Assembly: GCA_046350295.1 (NCBI GenBank) | Contig: JAXMAR010000038.1 | Coordinates: 1-64,000 of the forward strand | Source: JAXMAR01 sp046350295 | Lineage (GTDB): Bacteria > Planctomycetota > Planctomycetia > Gemmatales > Gemmataceae | Reading direction: 5' to 3' | DNA: 64,000 bases | Part shown: positions 8,721-17,490 of the stretch, piece after piece | Layout: each line of letters starts with the position of its first letter | Numbering within the stretch: position 1 is the first letter of the stretch | Notes under the pieces: model-generated | The model's database searches: none | What the model saw: the letters and a program-made list of their open reading frames with translations, nothing else | Told to the model about the DNA's origin: nothing | Program-made: the position numbers and the translations under genes

Positions 8721-9956
8721 ATGGACGCGCTCCGCTCCGTCGATCCGGACATCTTCGATGCCATCCAGAACGAGGCCCGCCGTCAGCAGGAGGGTCTCGA
8801 GATGATCGCGTCGGAGAACTACGCGAGCCGGGCGGTGATGCAGGCGCAGGGCTCCGTGCTCACCAACAAGTACGCGGAGGGCTATCCGGGCAAGCGCTAC
8901 TATGGCGGATGCGAGTTCGTCGATGTCGCGGAGAAGTTGGCGATCGAGCGGCTGCTCAAACTTTTCGGAGGGGAGCGGGCCAATGTGCAGCCGCATTCGG
9001 GGGCGCAGGCGAACATGGGGGTCTACTTCGCCTGCCTGAATCCGGGGGACACGATCCTGGCCATGGACCTGGCCCACGGCGGGCACCTTACCCATGGCAT
9101 GAAGCTCAACTTCTCGGGCAAGCTTTACAACATCGCCGCGTACGGAGTGCGGCAAGCGGACGAGCGGATCGACATCGACCAGATCGCCAAGCTGGCCAAG
9201 GAGCACAAGCCGCGGCTGGTCGTGGCCGGAGCGAGCGCCTATCCGCGCGAGATCGATTTCGCGGCGTTCGCGCAGATTTGCCGGGACAACGGCTGCCTTT
9301 TCATGGTCGACATGGCCCACATCGCGGGCCTGGTGGCCGGGGGGCAGCACGGCAGCCCGGTCCCGTTCGCGGACTTCGTGACGTCGACGACGCACAAGAC
9401 GCTGCGCGGCCCGCGCGGCGGGGTCATCCTGTGCAAGCAGGACTGGATCCAGAAGATCAACTCGTCTATCTTCCCCGGCATCCAGGGGGGGCCGCTGATG
9501 CACGTCATCGCCGCCAAGGCCGTCTCGTTCACGGAGGCCTTGAAGCCGGACTTCAAGAACTACGCGGCGCAGACGGTCGCCAACGCCAAGACCCTGGCCC
9601 ACGAGCTGGCGGCGCAAGGGTTCCGCATCGTCTCCGGCGGTACCGACAATCACCTGCTGCTGGTCGACGTCGCCTCGCGCGGCCTCGGCGGGAAGATCGC
9701 GGAGGAGACGCTCGATCACGCCGGGATCACCGTCAACAAGAACAAGATCCCGTTCGACCCACGGCCGCCGCTGGACCCCTCCGGGATTCGGGTCGGAACG
9801 CCGGCGTTAACGACGCGCGGCATGAAGGAGCCGGAGATGCGGCAGATCGCGGCGTGGATCGGGCAGGCGCTGAAGAGCCCGGAAGACAAGGGGACGCTGG
9901 AACGGGTACGCGGGGCGGTGCGGGAGTTGGGGAAGCAGTATCCGGCGCCGGCTTAG
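8721..9956 (+). CDS. glyA: Serine hydroxymethyltransferase
   Basis: Serine hydroxymethyltransferase, 411 residues, full length for the bacterial family. It interconverts serine and glycine with tetrahydrofolate, supplying 5,10-methylene-THF for one-carbon metabolism in the cytoplasm. Recognisable family stretches are LEMIASENYASRAVMQAQGS, YAEGYPGKRYYGGCEFVD, NVQPHSGAQAN and the PLP-lysine motif TTHKTLRGPRGG (Lys about residue 226). Residues near the end (RVGTPALTTRG) are the conserved C-terminal signature. The start ATG has AGAAGGA upstream. A 42-bp stretch of its 3' end is repeated after the next gene. Confidence 0.97.
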   Translation: MDALRSVDPDIFDAIQNEARRQQEGLEMIASENYASRAVMQAQGSVLTNKYAEGYPGKRYYGGCEFVDVAEKLAIERLLKLFGGERANVQPHSGAQANMGVYFACLNPGDTILAMDLAHGGHLTHGMKLNFSGKLYNIAAYGVRQADERIDIDQIAKLAKEHKPRLVVAGASAYPREIDFAAFAQICRDNGCLFMVDMAHIAGLVAGGQHGSPVPFADFVTSTTHKTLRGPRGGVILCKQDWIQKINSSIFPGIQGGPLMHVIAAKAVSFTEALKPDFKNYAAQTVANAKTLAHELAAQGFRIVSGGTDNHLLLVDVASRGLGGKIAEETLDHAGITVNKNKIPFDPRPPLDPSGIRVGTPALTTRGMKEPEMRQIAAWIGQALKSPEDKGTLERVRGAVRELGKQYPAPA

Positions 9957-10003
9957 CGAGGGGCGAGAGGGAGGCGCGGGCCGCGGACAGTGGGGATTCG
10001 AAC

Positions 10004-10501
10004 ATGTCGCCTTGTTGCGAAGTGCTCTTGCTTGACATCGGGCCCAACCGACTGTCTGTCATGTTGTACCTCAAGACGCGGCTGGGGTTAACGCAGCAGC
10101 AGTTAAAGCCGTTCCTAGAAAGCCTTCCGAAACCAGTGGGATGGGGCGGACTCCGTGAGTGTGCTGATCTTGTCCGCCTTTTTCGGGACATGGGCGCCAG
10201 CGCCGACATCGCGCCGGTGATCGCACAGCCAACGGCAAGCGTGGCGATCGAGCGCATCCTCGATGTGCTCACTCACGATGGGCTTCAGGTTGGCGACTGG
10301 TTCCTAGTCCGAGTGTCAGGGACGGATATTTTCGTGCCGAATATCTGGGACCCGAGAAACGGGGCCATGGCCTGCGCGATCGAGGATGAAGAACTCGCTG
10401 GCGCCTGTGTCGCCTATCTCAAGAAGATGGGAGCGAGACGCTTCCAGACTTGGCGTCACATGATGGACACCGCGCAGAAAGAGAAATGGCCTCAACCTTG
10501 A
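10004..10501 (+). CDS. Small protein with a ribosomal L7/L12 C-terminal-like segment
   Basis: A 165-residue protein. Residues about 15-65 (SVMLYLKTRLGLTQQQLKPF, then LPKPVGWGG and LRECADLVRLFRDMGASADI) follow the pattern of the L7/L12 C-terminal domain: a helix ending in GL, then KPV, a second helix and an [AG]xGA turn. Freestanding domains of this type occur outside ribosomes in bacteria. The C-terminal half is unassigned. Only the part from ATG 10004 is proposed as coding; the open frame upstream is a shadow of glyA. Base composition is lower in GC than glyA. The stop codon coincides with the start of a fragment copied from the glyA 3' end, so the gene may have arrived by recombination. The family call is tentative. 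Confidence 0.6.
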   Translation: MSPCCEVLLLDIGPNRLSVMLYLKTRLGLTQQQLKPFLESLPKPVGWGGLRECADLVRLFRDMGASADIAPVIAQPTASVAIERILDVLTHDGLQVGDWFLVRVSGTDIFVPNIWDPRNGAMACAIEDEELAGACVAYLKKMGARRFQTWRHMMDTAQKEKWPQP

Positions 10502-10539
10502 AGAACCGGAGATGCGGCAGATCGCGGCCTGGATCGCGC
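10499..10539 (+). pseudogene. Displaced fragment of the glyA 3' end
   Basis: This stretch matches glyA positions 9823-9864 at about 38 of 42 positions, with an exact 23-base block (10506-10528 equals 9831-9853) encoding PEMRQIA. It is too short to be functional. It marks a partial duplication of the glyA end with the small gene at 10004-10501 placed in between. Confidence 0.7.
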
Positions 10540-10679
10540 GTGGGGGCAGCCTTCGGGCTGATGGTTGGATGCGCGTTGGGCGATCGGTGGTCCAAAACTG
10601 CAGGTGAAGGAGAGTGTCGCGACGGAACGTTCGCGGATAGCTGGGACGGAGAGAGCGATTGATTTCCCGGAGGTGTCGC

Positions 10680-11060
10680 ATGCGCTGTGTCAAAACGACC
10701 TTGGTGCTTTCTGCGCTGTTCGCGTCTTCCTGCCTTTGCTGGGCGGGCAACACGATCAAAATCGACAAGGGTTACCCGAAAGCCGGCTCCGGCTCGCGCG
10801 AGATTCTCGTCGACGGCACGTGCGCGCTCGATCCCGGCTGGTCCGTCGTTGACGATGTCGTGATCGTGTCGCTGTGGCAGGACGGTCGGACGGTGACCAA
10901 GGTGGCGGCCAATGTGCGCGGGAAGAAGTTCTCCTGCCGGGCCATCGTGCCGGAGTCCAATGTGGTCGGCGAGTACAATGTGCTCGTGGAAATGACGGTT
11001 CGAAAGGGCAAGGAGAAGGCGACCTTTCTATCCGATCCGGCGCGCGCCGCGGCGAAGTGA
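10680..11060 (+). CDS. Small exported protein of unknown function
   Basis: A 126-residue protein with an N-terminal signal peptide (MRCVKTTLVLSALFASSCLC, cleavage probably after CWA). The mature part is beta-rich (VVDDVVIVSLWQDGRTVTKV, EYNVLVEMTVRKGK), suggesting a single small beta-sandwich domain in the periplasm or at the surface. I recognise no family. CGGAGG about 7 bases before ATG 10680 decides the start. It follows the glyA duplication remnant and is probably transcribed on its own. Confidence 0.7.
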   Translation: MRCVKTTLVLSALFASSCLCWAGNTIKIDKGYPKAGSGSREILVDGTCALDPGWSVVDDVVIVSLWQDGRTVTKVAANVRGKKFSCRAIVPESNVVGEYNVLVEMTVRKGKEKATFLSDPARAAAK

Positions 11061-11313
11061 GCCGTTGTGCCGGAAGCGCTTTTTAGCACATTGTCGCGGC
11101 CTGGCTTCTTGTGTTCGTTCTGCCCCGGGGTGTTTTGGGACAGATACGAGAAAGAGGAGAGGGATGACCGCGGTGAGATTCCCGGAGCGGTTTGTGCGCT
11201 CAACCGAGCTACCGAGTCTGAGCGGCCCATGAGATGATGAAGGCTTGGGCGAGGGCGCGCACAGGCTCTGTCCTGCCACTGACAAACGGTGTAAACGGCT
11301 CGAGGGGTTTCGC

Positions 11314-12060
11314 ATGCCGCTGCACGATTGGACGAAAGTTCCGGCGGGTCTCTTTCACGATTTTCATCAGAGCTGGTCCATCCGTATCAAGGACGCTCTG
11401 AACGCCGGCCTTTTGCCCAAAGGCGTCTCCGCTCTCGTTGAGCAGCGCTCCGGCCCAAAAGAGTCGGGCGTGCTGAGCGTGGAGCGAGGCGGCAAGGCGG
11501 GCGGGCGGCCAACCAGCGGAATCGCCACCCTCGAGAAGCCGAGCGCGCGGTTTGTGCAGCGAACCAACCGAGAGATTTATGCTCGCCGCGCCAACCGGAT
11601 TGCCGTCAAGCACCATCTCGGCCGCACTCTCGCGGTCATCGAGATCGTGTCGCCGGGCAACAAGGACACCAGCGGCGCCTTGCGCGAGTTCGTCAAGACG
11701 ATCGACTTCCTGCGAGCCGGCATCCATGTCCTCATCGTTGACCTCTTTCCACCCACGCCGCGCGAATCCTCTGGGGATTCACAAGCGATTTGGGATGAGA
11801 TCGAAGACGAACCTTTTACGCTACCGGCCGGGCAAGACCGCGTCCTGGTCTCCTATCAGACAGGGGAGGAGAAGGTCGCGTATATCGAGCCGGTCGGCCT
11901 CGGGGAGCGGCTGCCCGACATGCCTCTTTTTCTGACCAGCGAACTGCACGTCATGACGCCGCTGGAGCCGACCTATCAGGCGAGTTGGCAGGCGGCGGCC
12001 GAGGAACTGCGATTGGCGGTGGAGACCGGGACGCTGCCGGAGGAGGCGCCCGAGGAATGA
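11314..12060 (+). CDS. DUF4058 family protein
   Basis: A 248-residue protein resembling the DUF4058 family. It starts with MPLHDWTKVPAGLFHDFHQS, a characteristic opening of planctomycete and cyanobacterial members, followed by a helix and LLPKG...ALVEQRSG. The central part (RRANRIAVKHHLGRTLAVIE, EIVSPGNKDT) resembles nuclease-fold strands of the PD-(D/E)XK type, but a complete catalytic set cannot be confirmed by eye. Function is unknown. ATG 11314 begins the conserved N-terminus; upstream in-frame sequence is non-conserved. The gene stands alone between unrelated small genes. Confidence 0.8.
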   Translation: MPLHDWTKVPAGLFHDFHQSWSIRIKDALNAGLLPKGVSALVEQRSGPKESGVLSVERGGKAGGRPTSGIATLEKPSARFVQRTNREIYARRANRIAVKHHLGRTLAVIEIVSPGNKDTSGALREFVKTIDFLRAGIHVLIVDLFPPTPRESSGDSQAIWDEIEDEPFTLPAGQDRVLVSYQTGEEKVAYIEPVGLGERLPDMPLFLTSELHVMTPLEPTYQASWQAAAEELRLAVETGTLPEEAPEE

Positions 12061-12124
12061 TGAGGCGGGCGAGGTATGGTCTATCTGCGTCACGGCTGGT
12101 GGAATCGAACCGCATGAGGGACCG

Positions 12125-12517
12125 ATGAAAAGCTCTGGCGCCTGTCTTGTTTTCGTGAGCTTCTCAAGCGCCCTTTTCATCGGATGCGCTGAAGAGCGTC
12201 CGAAGAAGGGAACGAAAGCCGAGGGCGCGGCGTCAGGAATCAGGGGAGTGTGCATTGGATTCCATGCTCCGGGCCCCACGCCAGGGCCTGACAAGAAGCG
12301 TCTTGAACCGAATATCAAGATCGCGGTTCTCGCAGATGGGAAAGCGCTGACGCACACAGTTAGCGATGCAAAGGGAGCATTTGCCGTCGTTCTGGAACCA
12401 GGAAAATACCTGCTCCGAAATGAATCGCGACAGTGCACGCCATGGTCTCAAGAAGTCGTGGTCGAAGCCGGAAGGTTCACGGAGATAAGGATTGAACTGG
12501 ATTGTCCTGATCCGTGA
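12125..12517 (+). CDS. Small lipoprotein with a carboxypeptidase-regulatory-like domain
   Basis: A 130-residue predicted lipoprotein. The signal ends in a lipobox (SALFIGC, Cys about residue 21). The mature part has one beta-sandwich-like domain with SGIRGVCIGF, SDAKGAFAVVLEPGKYLLRN and a final EVVVEAGRFTEIRIEL. That strand and turn pattern is typical of carboxypeptidase-regulatory-like domains found in many planctomycete lipoproteins. Its ligand and role are unknown. It is followed by a short gap and then a convergent DUF1501 gene. Confidence 0.7.
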   Translation: MKSSGACLVFVSFSSALFIGCAEERPKKGTKAEGAASGIRGVCIGFHAPGPTPGPDKKRLEPNIKIAVLADGKALTHTVSDAKGAFAVVLEPGKYLLRNESRQCTPWSQEVVVEAGRFTEIRIELDCPDP

Positions 12518-12670
12518 AATCCCGCGCCAGCGGGAAGAGTCCCGTGGGCGGAGTCGATGCCGAGTTCGCCAAACGGGTTGGCGCGGAGGGGCGGCGGAGG
12601 GGCGGCGCGGTTCGTTTCAGTAACTATGGCCTAGCGAAATGAAAGAAACGAATGCGCCGGCCGTTGCTTC

Positions 12671-14035
12671 TCAGACCAGTTCCCGGAGGGGCGCGGCGTT
12701 GTCTTCGACGACGTATTGCGGGCGGCCGGTGAGGTCGGGGATGGTGGCGTGGGCGGGATCGATGCCGAGGTTGCGGTAGAGCGTGGCGAAGAGTTCGCCG
12801 AAGGTGACGGGACGGCTGGCGGCTTCACCGGCGATGCGGTCGGTGGCGCCGATGACCTGGCCGGTGCGCATGCCGCCGCCGGCCAGCAACGCGCAGTTGA
12901 CCTGGGGCCAGTGGTCGCGGCCGACCTGGGCGCTGATGCGCGGGGTGCGGCCGAACTCACCCATGATGACGACGCTGCAATCGCGATCGAGACCGCGCTG
13001 GTGCAGGTCTTCGACCAGGGCGCTGACGCAGCGGTCGAAGACGGGGAAGTCCTCGGCTTCGCGGAGGAAGATGGAGTTGTTGGCCCGGCCTTCGGCGTTG
13101 AGGCCGCCGTGCCAGTCCCATTTGCTGTAGTTGAGGGTGACGACGCGGGCGCCGGCTTCGACGAGGCGGCGGGCCATGAGTAGGCTTTGCGGCACGCGTG
13201 GGGCGCCGTTGCCGTCCATGTGGATGGTCGGATCGCCGGTGCCGTAGCGGGCGATCACGCGCGGGTCTTCGCGCGAGATGTCGAGGGCTTCGGCGAGGCG
13301 CGAGGAGGTCAGGAGGCCGAAGGCTTGCTCGGTGAAGTGGTCCATGCCCTGGAGCGTGCCGCTGGCGTCGACCTCGCGGCGGATGGTGTCGAAGCCGCGC
13401 AGGAGGGAACGGCGCTCGGCGAGGCGGTCGACGGCGATGCCCTGGAGGATCATGTCGCCGCGGGCGGGGCCCATGGGGCGAAACGGATTGGCCGAGGCGC
13501 CGAGGAAACCGGAGCCGGGCTCGTTGTAAGGGCCGTGGGTGCAGGTGTAACAGAGGCTGATGAATGGGGGCGTGGCGCGATCGACGGGGCCCTGAATGCG
13601 GGCGACGGTGGAGCCGAACTGCGGCCAGCCGCCGGAGGGCACGGGGCGGCGCGGGTGGTGGCCGTGGAACACCTGCTGGGCGTCGTGGTCGGCCTGGTTG
13701 CCGACGAGGGAGCGAATGATCGCCAGCTTGTCCATGTTCTGCGCGAGGCGCGGAAAGGCTTCGCAGATCTGGATGCCGGTGACGTTGGTAGCCATCGGCC
13801 GCCATGGGCCCGCGATCTCTTGCGGGGCATGCGGCTTGAGGTCGAACATGTCCTGATGCGGCGGGCCGCCGACCAGGTAGATGAGGATGACGGACTTGTG
13901 CGAGGAGCGAATGCCGGCGGCAGCTTCGGCGCGCAGCAAGGAGGGAAGAGTCAGGCCGCCCAAGCCGAGGGCGCCGATTTTGAGGAAGCTGCGGCGGGGC
14001 AAGGTGTGACGGGCCGGAGCGGCAGGCGACGGCAT
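12671..14035 (-). CDS. DUF1501 family protein, Tat-exported
   Basis: A 454-residue member of the DUF1501 family, sulfatase/alkaline-phosphatase-like in fold, which is expanded in planctomycetes. A twin-arginine signal lies at the N-terminus (PRRSFLKIGALGLGGLTLPS). Family stretches are VILIYLVGGPPHQDMFDLKP, IIRSLVGNQADHDAQQVFHG, MDHFTEQAFGLL and the C-terminal VIMGEFGRTPRISAQVGRDH. Partners of the DUF1549/DUF1553 cytochrome type usually lie next to such genes, but none is seen here. The start at 14035 gives the shortest n-region before the twin arginines. Enzymatic function is not established for the family. Confidence 0.9.
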   Translation of the reverse strand: MPSPAAPARHTLPRRSFLKIGALGLGGLTLPSLLRAEAAAGIRSSHKSVILIYLVGGPPHQDMFDLKPHAPQEIAGPWRPMATNVTGIQICEAFPRLAQNMDKLAIIRSLVGNQADHDAQQVFHGHHPRRPVPSGGWPQFGSTVARIQGPVDRATPPFISLCYTCTHGPYNEPGSGFLGASANPFRPMGPARGDMILQGIAVDRLAERRSLLRGFDTIRREVDASGTLQGMDHFTEQAFGLLTSSRLAEALDISREDPRVIARYGTGDPTIHMDGNGAPRVPQSLLMARRLVEAGARVVTLNYSKWDWHGGLNAEGRANNSIFLREAEDFPVFDRCVSALVEDLHQRGLDRDCSVVIMGEFGRTPRISAQVGRDHWPQVNCALLAGGGMRTGQVIGATDRIAGEAASRPVTFGELFATLYRNLGIDPAHATIPDLTGRPQYVVEDNAAPLRELV

Positions 14036-14185
14036 AGGGATTCTCCGCGAGGAGGCAGGCAGGCGGGAGGTTCGGTAGGCAAGATTGAGACTAGCCGGAT
14101 TTTCGGGGCGCGGCAAGCGAAAAGCCGAATCCGCGCGGAATCCGCCTGCCGATCGCGCGTAGATAGGCGGCGTCATGTCGAGGGC

Positions 14186-14599
14186 TCACTCGCCCGCGAT
14201 CGCGAAGAACTTGGTCTCCGGCGCTCCGGTTGTGAGGTCGGCGAGCTTGCTCAACAGGGTCTTGATGTGAGGCGTTTCCATGTGCGTCTCGAGGGCGGCG
14301 ATGGAGCGCCAGCGCTCGTAGACATAGTACTTGGCGGCATCCTTGAGGTCGCGGTTCAGGTCATAGGCGATGTTCCCTTTTTCCTTGCGTGTTTCTTTCA
14401 GCGCCGGGGCGAAGGCGTCTTCGAACTCCTTCCCCTTGCCTTCTTTCACGGTGACGATGACGACCATGGTGAACGGCTTCTTGGGATCGCTGACGGCGGT
14501 CTTGGCCGCGTCAATGATCGGATTGCCGCCGCGAGCGGAGTCAGCCGCGAGAACGAACAAGAGGACGGCAAGGGAGGAGAGCAGGCGTGTTTTCTTCAT
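14186..14599 (-). CDS. Exported antibiotic-biosynthesis-monooxygenase-like (ABM) protein
   Basis: A 137-residue protein with a signal peptide (MKKTRLLSSLAVLLFVLAAD) and a mature part resembling the dimeric alpha/beta barrel ABM fold. Indicators are FTMVVIVTVKEGKGKEFEDA, NIAYDLNRDLKDAAKYYVYE and RWRSIAALETHMETPHIKTL. ABM domains act as small monooxygenases or heme-binding proteins; the exported location is typical of planctomycete members. The start at 14599 is set by the signal peptide. The gene lies downstream of the DUF4139 gene on the same strand, with a hairpin between them. Confidence 0.82.
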   Translation of the reverse strand: MKKTRLLSSLAVLLFVLAADSARGGNPIIDAAKTAVSDPKKPFTMVVIVTVKEGKGKEFEDAFAPALKETRKEKGNIAYDLNRDLKDAAKYYVYERWRSIAALETHMETPHIKTLLSKLADLTTGAPETKFFAIAGE

Positions 14600-14732
14600 G
14601 ATTGGTTTCCGTTGGACTGGCGGACGTTGCGAAGCAGAGACGCAGCCGAACAGGCGCCGTCGTGCCTCAAGCAGAATTGAGAGTAGTCGCTTTTCGGCGC
14701 CTGGCAAGCGAAAAGCCGGAAACGAAGGGAAT

Positions 14733-14754
14733 CCCCCGGTCCATGAACCGGGGG
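14733..14754 (-). terminator. GC-rich hairpin after the DUF4139 gene
   Basis: CCCCCGGT and ACCGGGGG form a perfect 8-bp stem with a 6-base loop. It lies between the stop at 14795 and the next start at 14599 on the minus strand, where a transcription terminator is expected. There is only a short run of T on the minus strand, so it may be a partial terminator. Confidence 0.5.
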
Positions 14755-15352
14755 GAGCAAAACAGCCAACGCGCCGTGCAATCGTCCCGCGCGATCATTC
14801 CATGTTCAACCCGTCTGCGAACGCGCGGTAGTCCTCCTCCTGGCGCGCGAGCGTTGATCGCACCGTCGTGATCTGCCGCTGCATCGTTTCGAGTTCCTGC
14901 TCCTGGGTGACGAAGCGGTCGAGGAACTTCTTGTAATGCTCGGAGGTGGCCGGGATGACGCTGAGGTTGCTGCGTGTTCGTTCCTGGTCCTTGCTCTTGG
15001 CGGCGAAGACGCGGTCGAGTTCGGCCAGTTCCCTGGTTGTGGCGGCGACGCGGCTCCCCAGTTCGATCAGCTTGCCCAGCTGGGCCTTCAGCTCGGCATT
15101 CACGATCGGGTTCTTGACCAGGGCGCGGAGCGCGTCGGCGTCGACACTCCGGAGCGTGATGTCGCGCTCGGTCCGGTGTTCCTCGACGAGCGTCCGCACA
15201 CCGACCTTCTCCTTGGCGACCGGCAGGCTGAAGGAGAAGACTCGGGCCGCCTTCTCCGGCGCGGCGGGCGCTCCCGGCTCCGCGAGCGTCCATTCCGGCC
15301 GGATGACGTGGTCGATCTCGAAGGAGCGGTCGAGGTCCGAGAGATTCTGCAC

Positions 15353-16385
15353 TAGAGCGGTTCCCCATTGGATTGCATATGGATAGAATACCAATGACGG
15401 ATTGGGGGATCGCAACTTTAGCAAGGAGGCGGAAGATGCGACCCATTTCTATCGACCTCCGCGTGCGCATTGTGGCGGCAGTCGAAGGCGGCGAGCATTC
15501 GCTGCGTGAATTGGCCGAACTTTTCACTGTCGATGTCTCGACGATTGTCCGCCTGCTTCAGCGCTTTCGCAGCACCGGATCTGTCCAACCCAAAAAGCAC
15601 GGCGGCGGCGCCCGTCCCAAACTGGACGCGGAGGCAGTCGCTCGCCTTCTCGAACTGGTGCGTCAACAGCCAGATGCGACGCTCGCGGAGTTGTGCAGCC
15701 GACTGGGTGTCGCTTGCAGCATCATGACCATCTTTCGGGTTTTGCGGCGCCACCTCATCACGCGCAAGAAGAAGACCCAACGTGCCCAGGAGCAGGATAC
15801 GCCCCGTGTCCAAAAGCAGCGGCGTGCCTTTCGCGAGAAGATGGCGACGGTGGCTCCGGAACACCTGGTTTTCGTTGATGAGGCCGGCGCCACGACCGCC
15901 ATGGGACGGACGTACGGTCGAGCCCTGGTGGGCGAACGCGTGCAGGCGACGGCCCCGGGCGTGTGGAAGAATGTCACCTTGATATCGGGCCTGCGTACCA
16001 CGGGGGTCGTGGCGCCGCTGGCCTTGCCGGGGGCGACGGATCGAGCGGCCTTTGACACGTATGTCGAGCGCTCTTGGCGCCGGAACTGCGCCCGGACGAC
16101 GTGGTGGTATGGGATAACCTGTCGCCGCACAAGAGCGCGTCTGCCATTGCCGCCATCGAGGCCGTGGGGGCACGGGTAGAACCATTGCCCGTGTACAGCC
16201 CGGACCTGTCGCCGATCGAGGAGATGTTCTCCAAGATCAAGGAAGGCTTGCGATCCATCGCCGCCCGCTCGGTCGAAACGGTGATCGGCGCGATGGGTCT
16301 GGTCTTGAGCAAAGTCACTCAACATGACGTCTTCGGATGGTTCCAGGATCGTTGTGCATATGCAATGCGTTCGTGAACCGCTCTA
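15353..16385 (+). mobile_element. IS630-family insertion sequence with TA target duplication
   Basis: The element proper is 15355-16383 (1029 bp). Its left end begins GAGCGGTTCCCCATTGGATT and its right end, read inward, begins GAGCGGTTCACGAACGCATT; both arms then share TTGCATATG. TA lies on each side (15353-15354 and 16384-16385), as expected of the IS630/Tc1 family, which targets TA. It encodes one transposase with a frame change. It sits inside the DUF4139 gene and is otherwise intact. Confidence 0.93.
15436..16376 (+). CDS. IS630-family DDE transposase with one frame change
   Basis: The N-terminal part is a helix-turn-helix region (MRPISIDLRVRIVAAVEGGE, HSLRELAELFTVDVSTIVRL) followed by a second one (ATLAELCSRLGVACSIMTIF). 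The DDE catalytic core is visible as FVDEAGATTAMGRTYGRA, VVWDNLSPHKS and YSPDLSPIEEMFSKIKEG. AAGGAGG lies 7 bases before ATG 15436. The frame changes near 16071: before it the reading is TYVER, after it LAPELRPDDVVVWDN. Adding one base there gives TYVERVLAPELRPDD, the expected family sequence, so a single-base loss is the simplest explanation. The catalytic residues lie on both sides, so without correction or frameshifting the protein would be inactive. Confidence 0.9.
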
Positions 16386-17339
16386 GGTAGGTGAGCGAGT
16401 CCCGCTTCCGGTAGGTCTGTTTCAACACGCCTTTGACGGCCTTCACCTCGATGAGCTCCTCGGCGCCGACCTGGTGTGTCTGCTTGATGGTGATACCGAG
16501 CGCGACCGCCTGTGGCGCGGGCCCGCTGCGATCGATGGCGACATCTTCGAGCGACGGCTTCTCTTCGCGAACCTCGAAAGTCACCGTCTTGCCGCGTGGA
16601 AGGGCCACGGTGAAGCGATAGAAGTCGCGCGTCTTTTCGAGGGGACTGGGGTCGACGAGCTTCCAGTCGGCGCTGACGGGATGCTCGAGGACAAGGGTGC
16701 GCTCGTGGTCGCTGTTGTTCTTGATGGTGTAGACGGTCGAGGAGCGGAGGATGTAGCGCGAGGCGAGCTTGGTGGCGCCGAGTTGGAGACGCATGCTCGG
16801 GCCGGGCGTCAGGGTCCGTGCGCTCTTGACCTCGACGGCGGCGTCGAGGGCATAGCTGAGGAGACGCTCCTCGTCGGGTTGGACATCGAGGATGCGGGTG
16901 TCGCCGGCATAGGACGATTGATCGAAGACGGTGATCGGGCCTTGGGTCAGGGGTTGACCGGCCGTGTTCTTCAAGCGCAGCCCGAGGAGCGGATGCCGGG
17001 CGTGCGCCTTGGCATTGTAGATGCTGACCTTGGCGCCCTCGATGGTGTGGTCGAGGATCGGCAACATGGCGGACTTCTGGCGGGCGAGCGTGATCTTCTG
17101 GTCGACGACGTACTGGTGGAAGTCGCCGGCGCTCTCGCCGGTGGCGACCGATTCGATGCCCTCGCGGAAGTTGAGCCCGGCGATGGCGGGGCCTTTCTTG
17201 CGGCTCTTCTCGATCTCCGCGGCGGTGTCGGCGCGGCGTCTCTTGAGGGCGTCGTAGGTGAGCTTGTTGTAGGCCATGCCGGCCTGCATCTGGACGCGGA
17301 GCATCTCCATCTGCTGATAGCGGTTAAGGCCGGTGAAAA

Positions 17340-17490
17340 GGCCACCGATGTTGCTCCCGCCCATGTTGAAGCCGCCCCCCATGTTGTAGCCACCGAGATT
17401 CAAGCCACCGAGATTGAAGCCGCCGCCGATATTGAAACCTCCCCCAATGTTGAAGCCGCCGCCGATATTGAAGCCGCCGCCTCCCGGAGC
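17340..17490 (-). repeat. GGFNIGG-coding minisatellite
   Basis: Several tandem units of about 24 bases encode GGGFNIGG and variants (GGFNLGG, GGYNMGG, GGSNIGG) inside the DUF4139 protein. The same peptide repeat recurs in an unrelated gene at 41860-41970. Confidence 0.8.

Noticed and set aside
8486..10003. Long plus-strand frame overlapping glyA
   Set aside because: It is the wrong frame through glyA. Only its last 165 codons (from 10004) fit a separate gene.
13187..14680. Long plus-strand frame opposite DUF1501 and the ABM-like gene
   Set aside because: Antisense shadow of two genes with signal peptides.
16060..16090. Programmed minus-one frameshift in the IS630 transposase
   Set aside because: No slippery heptamer or following hairpin was seen, and one missing base restores the family sequence better.
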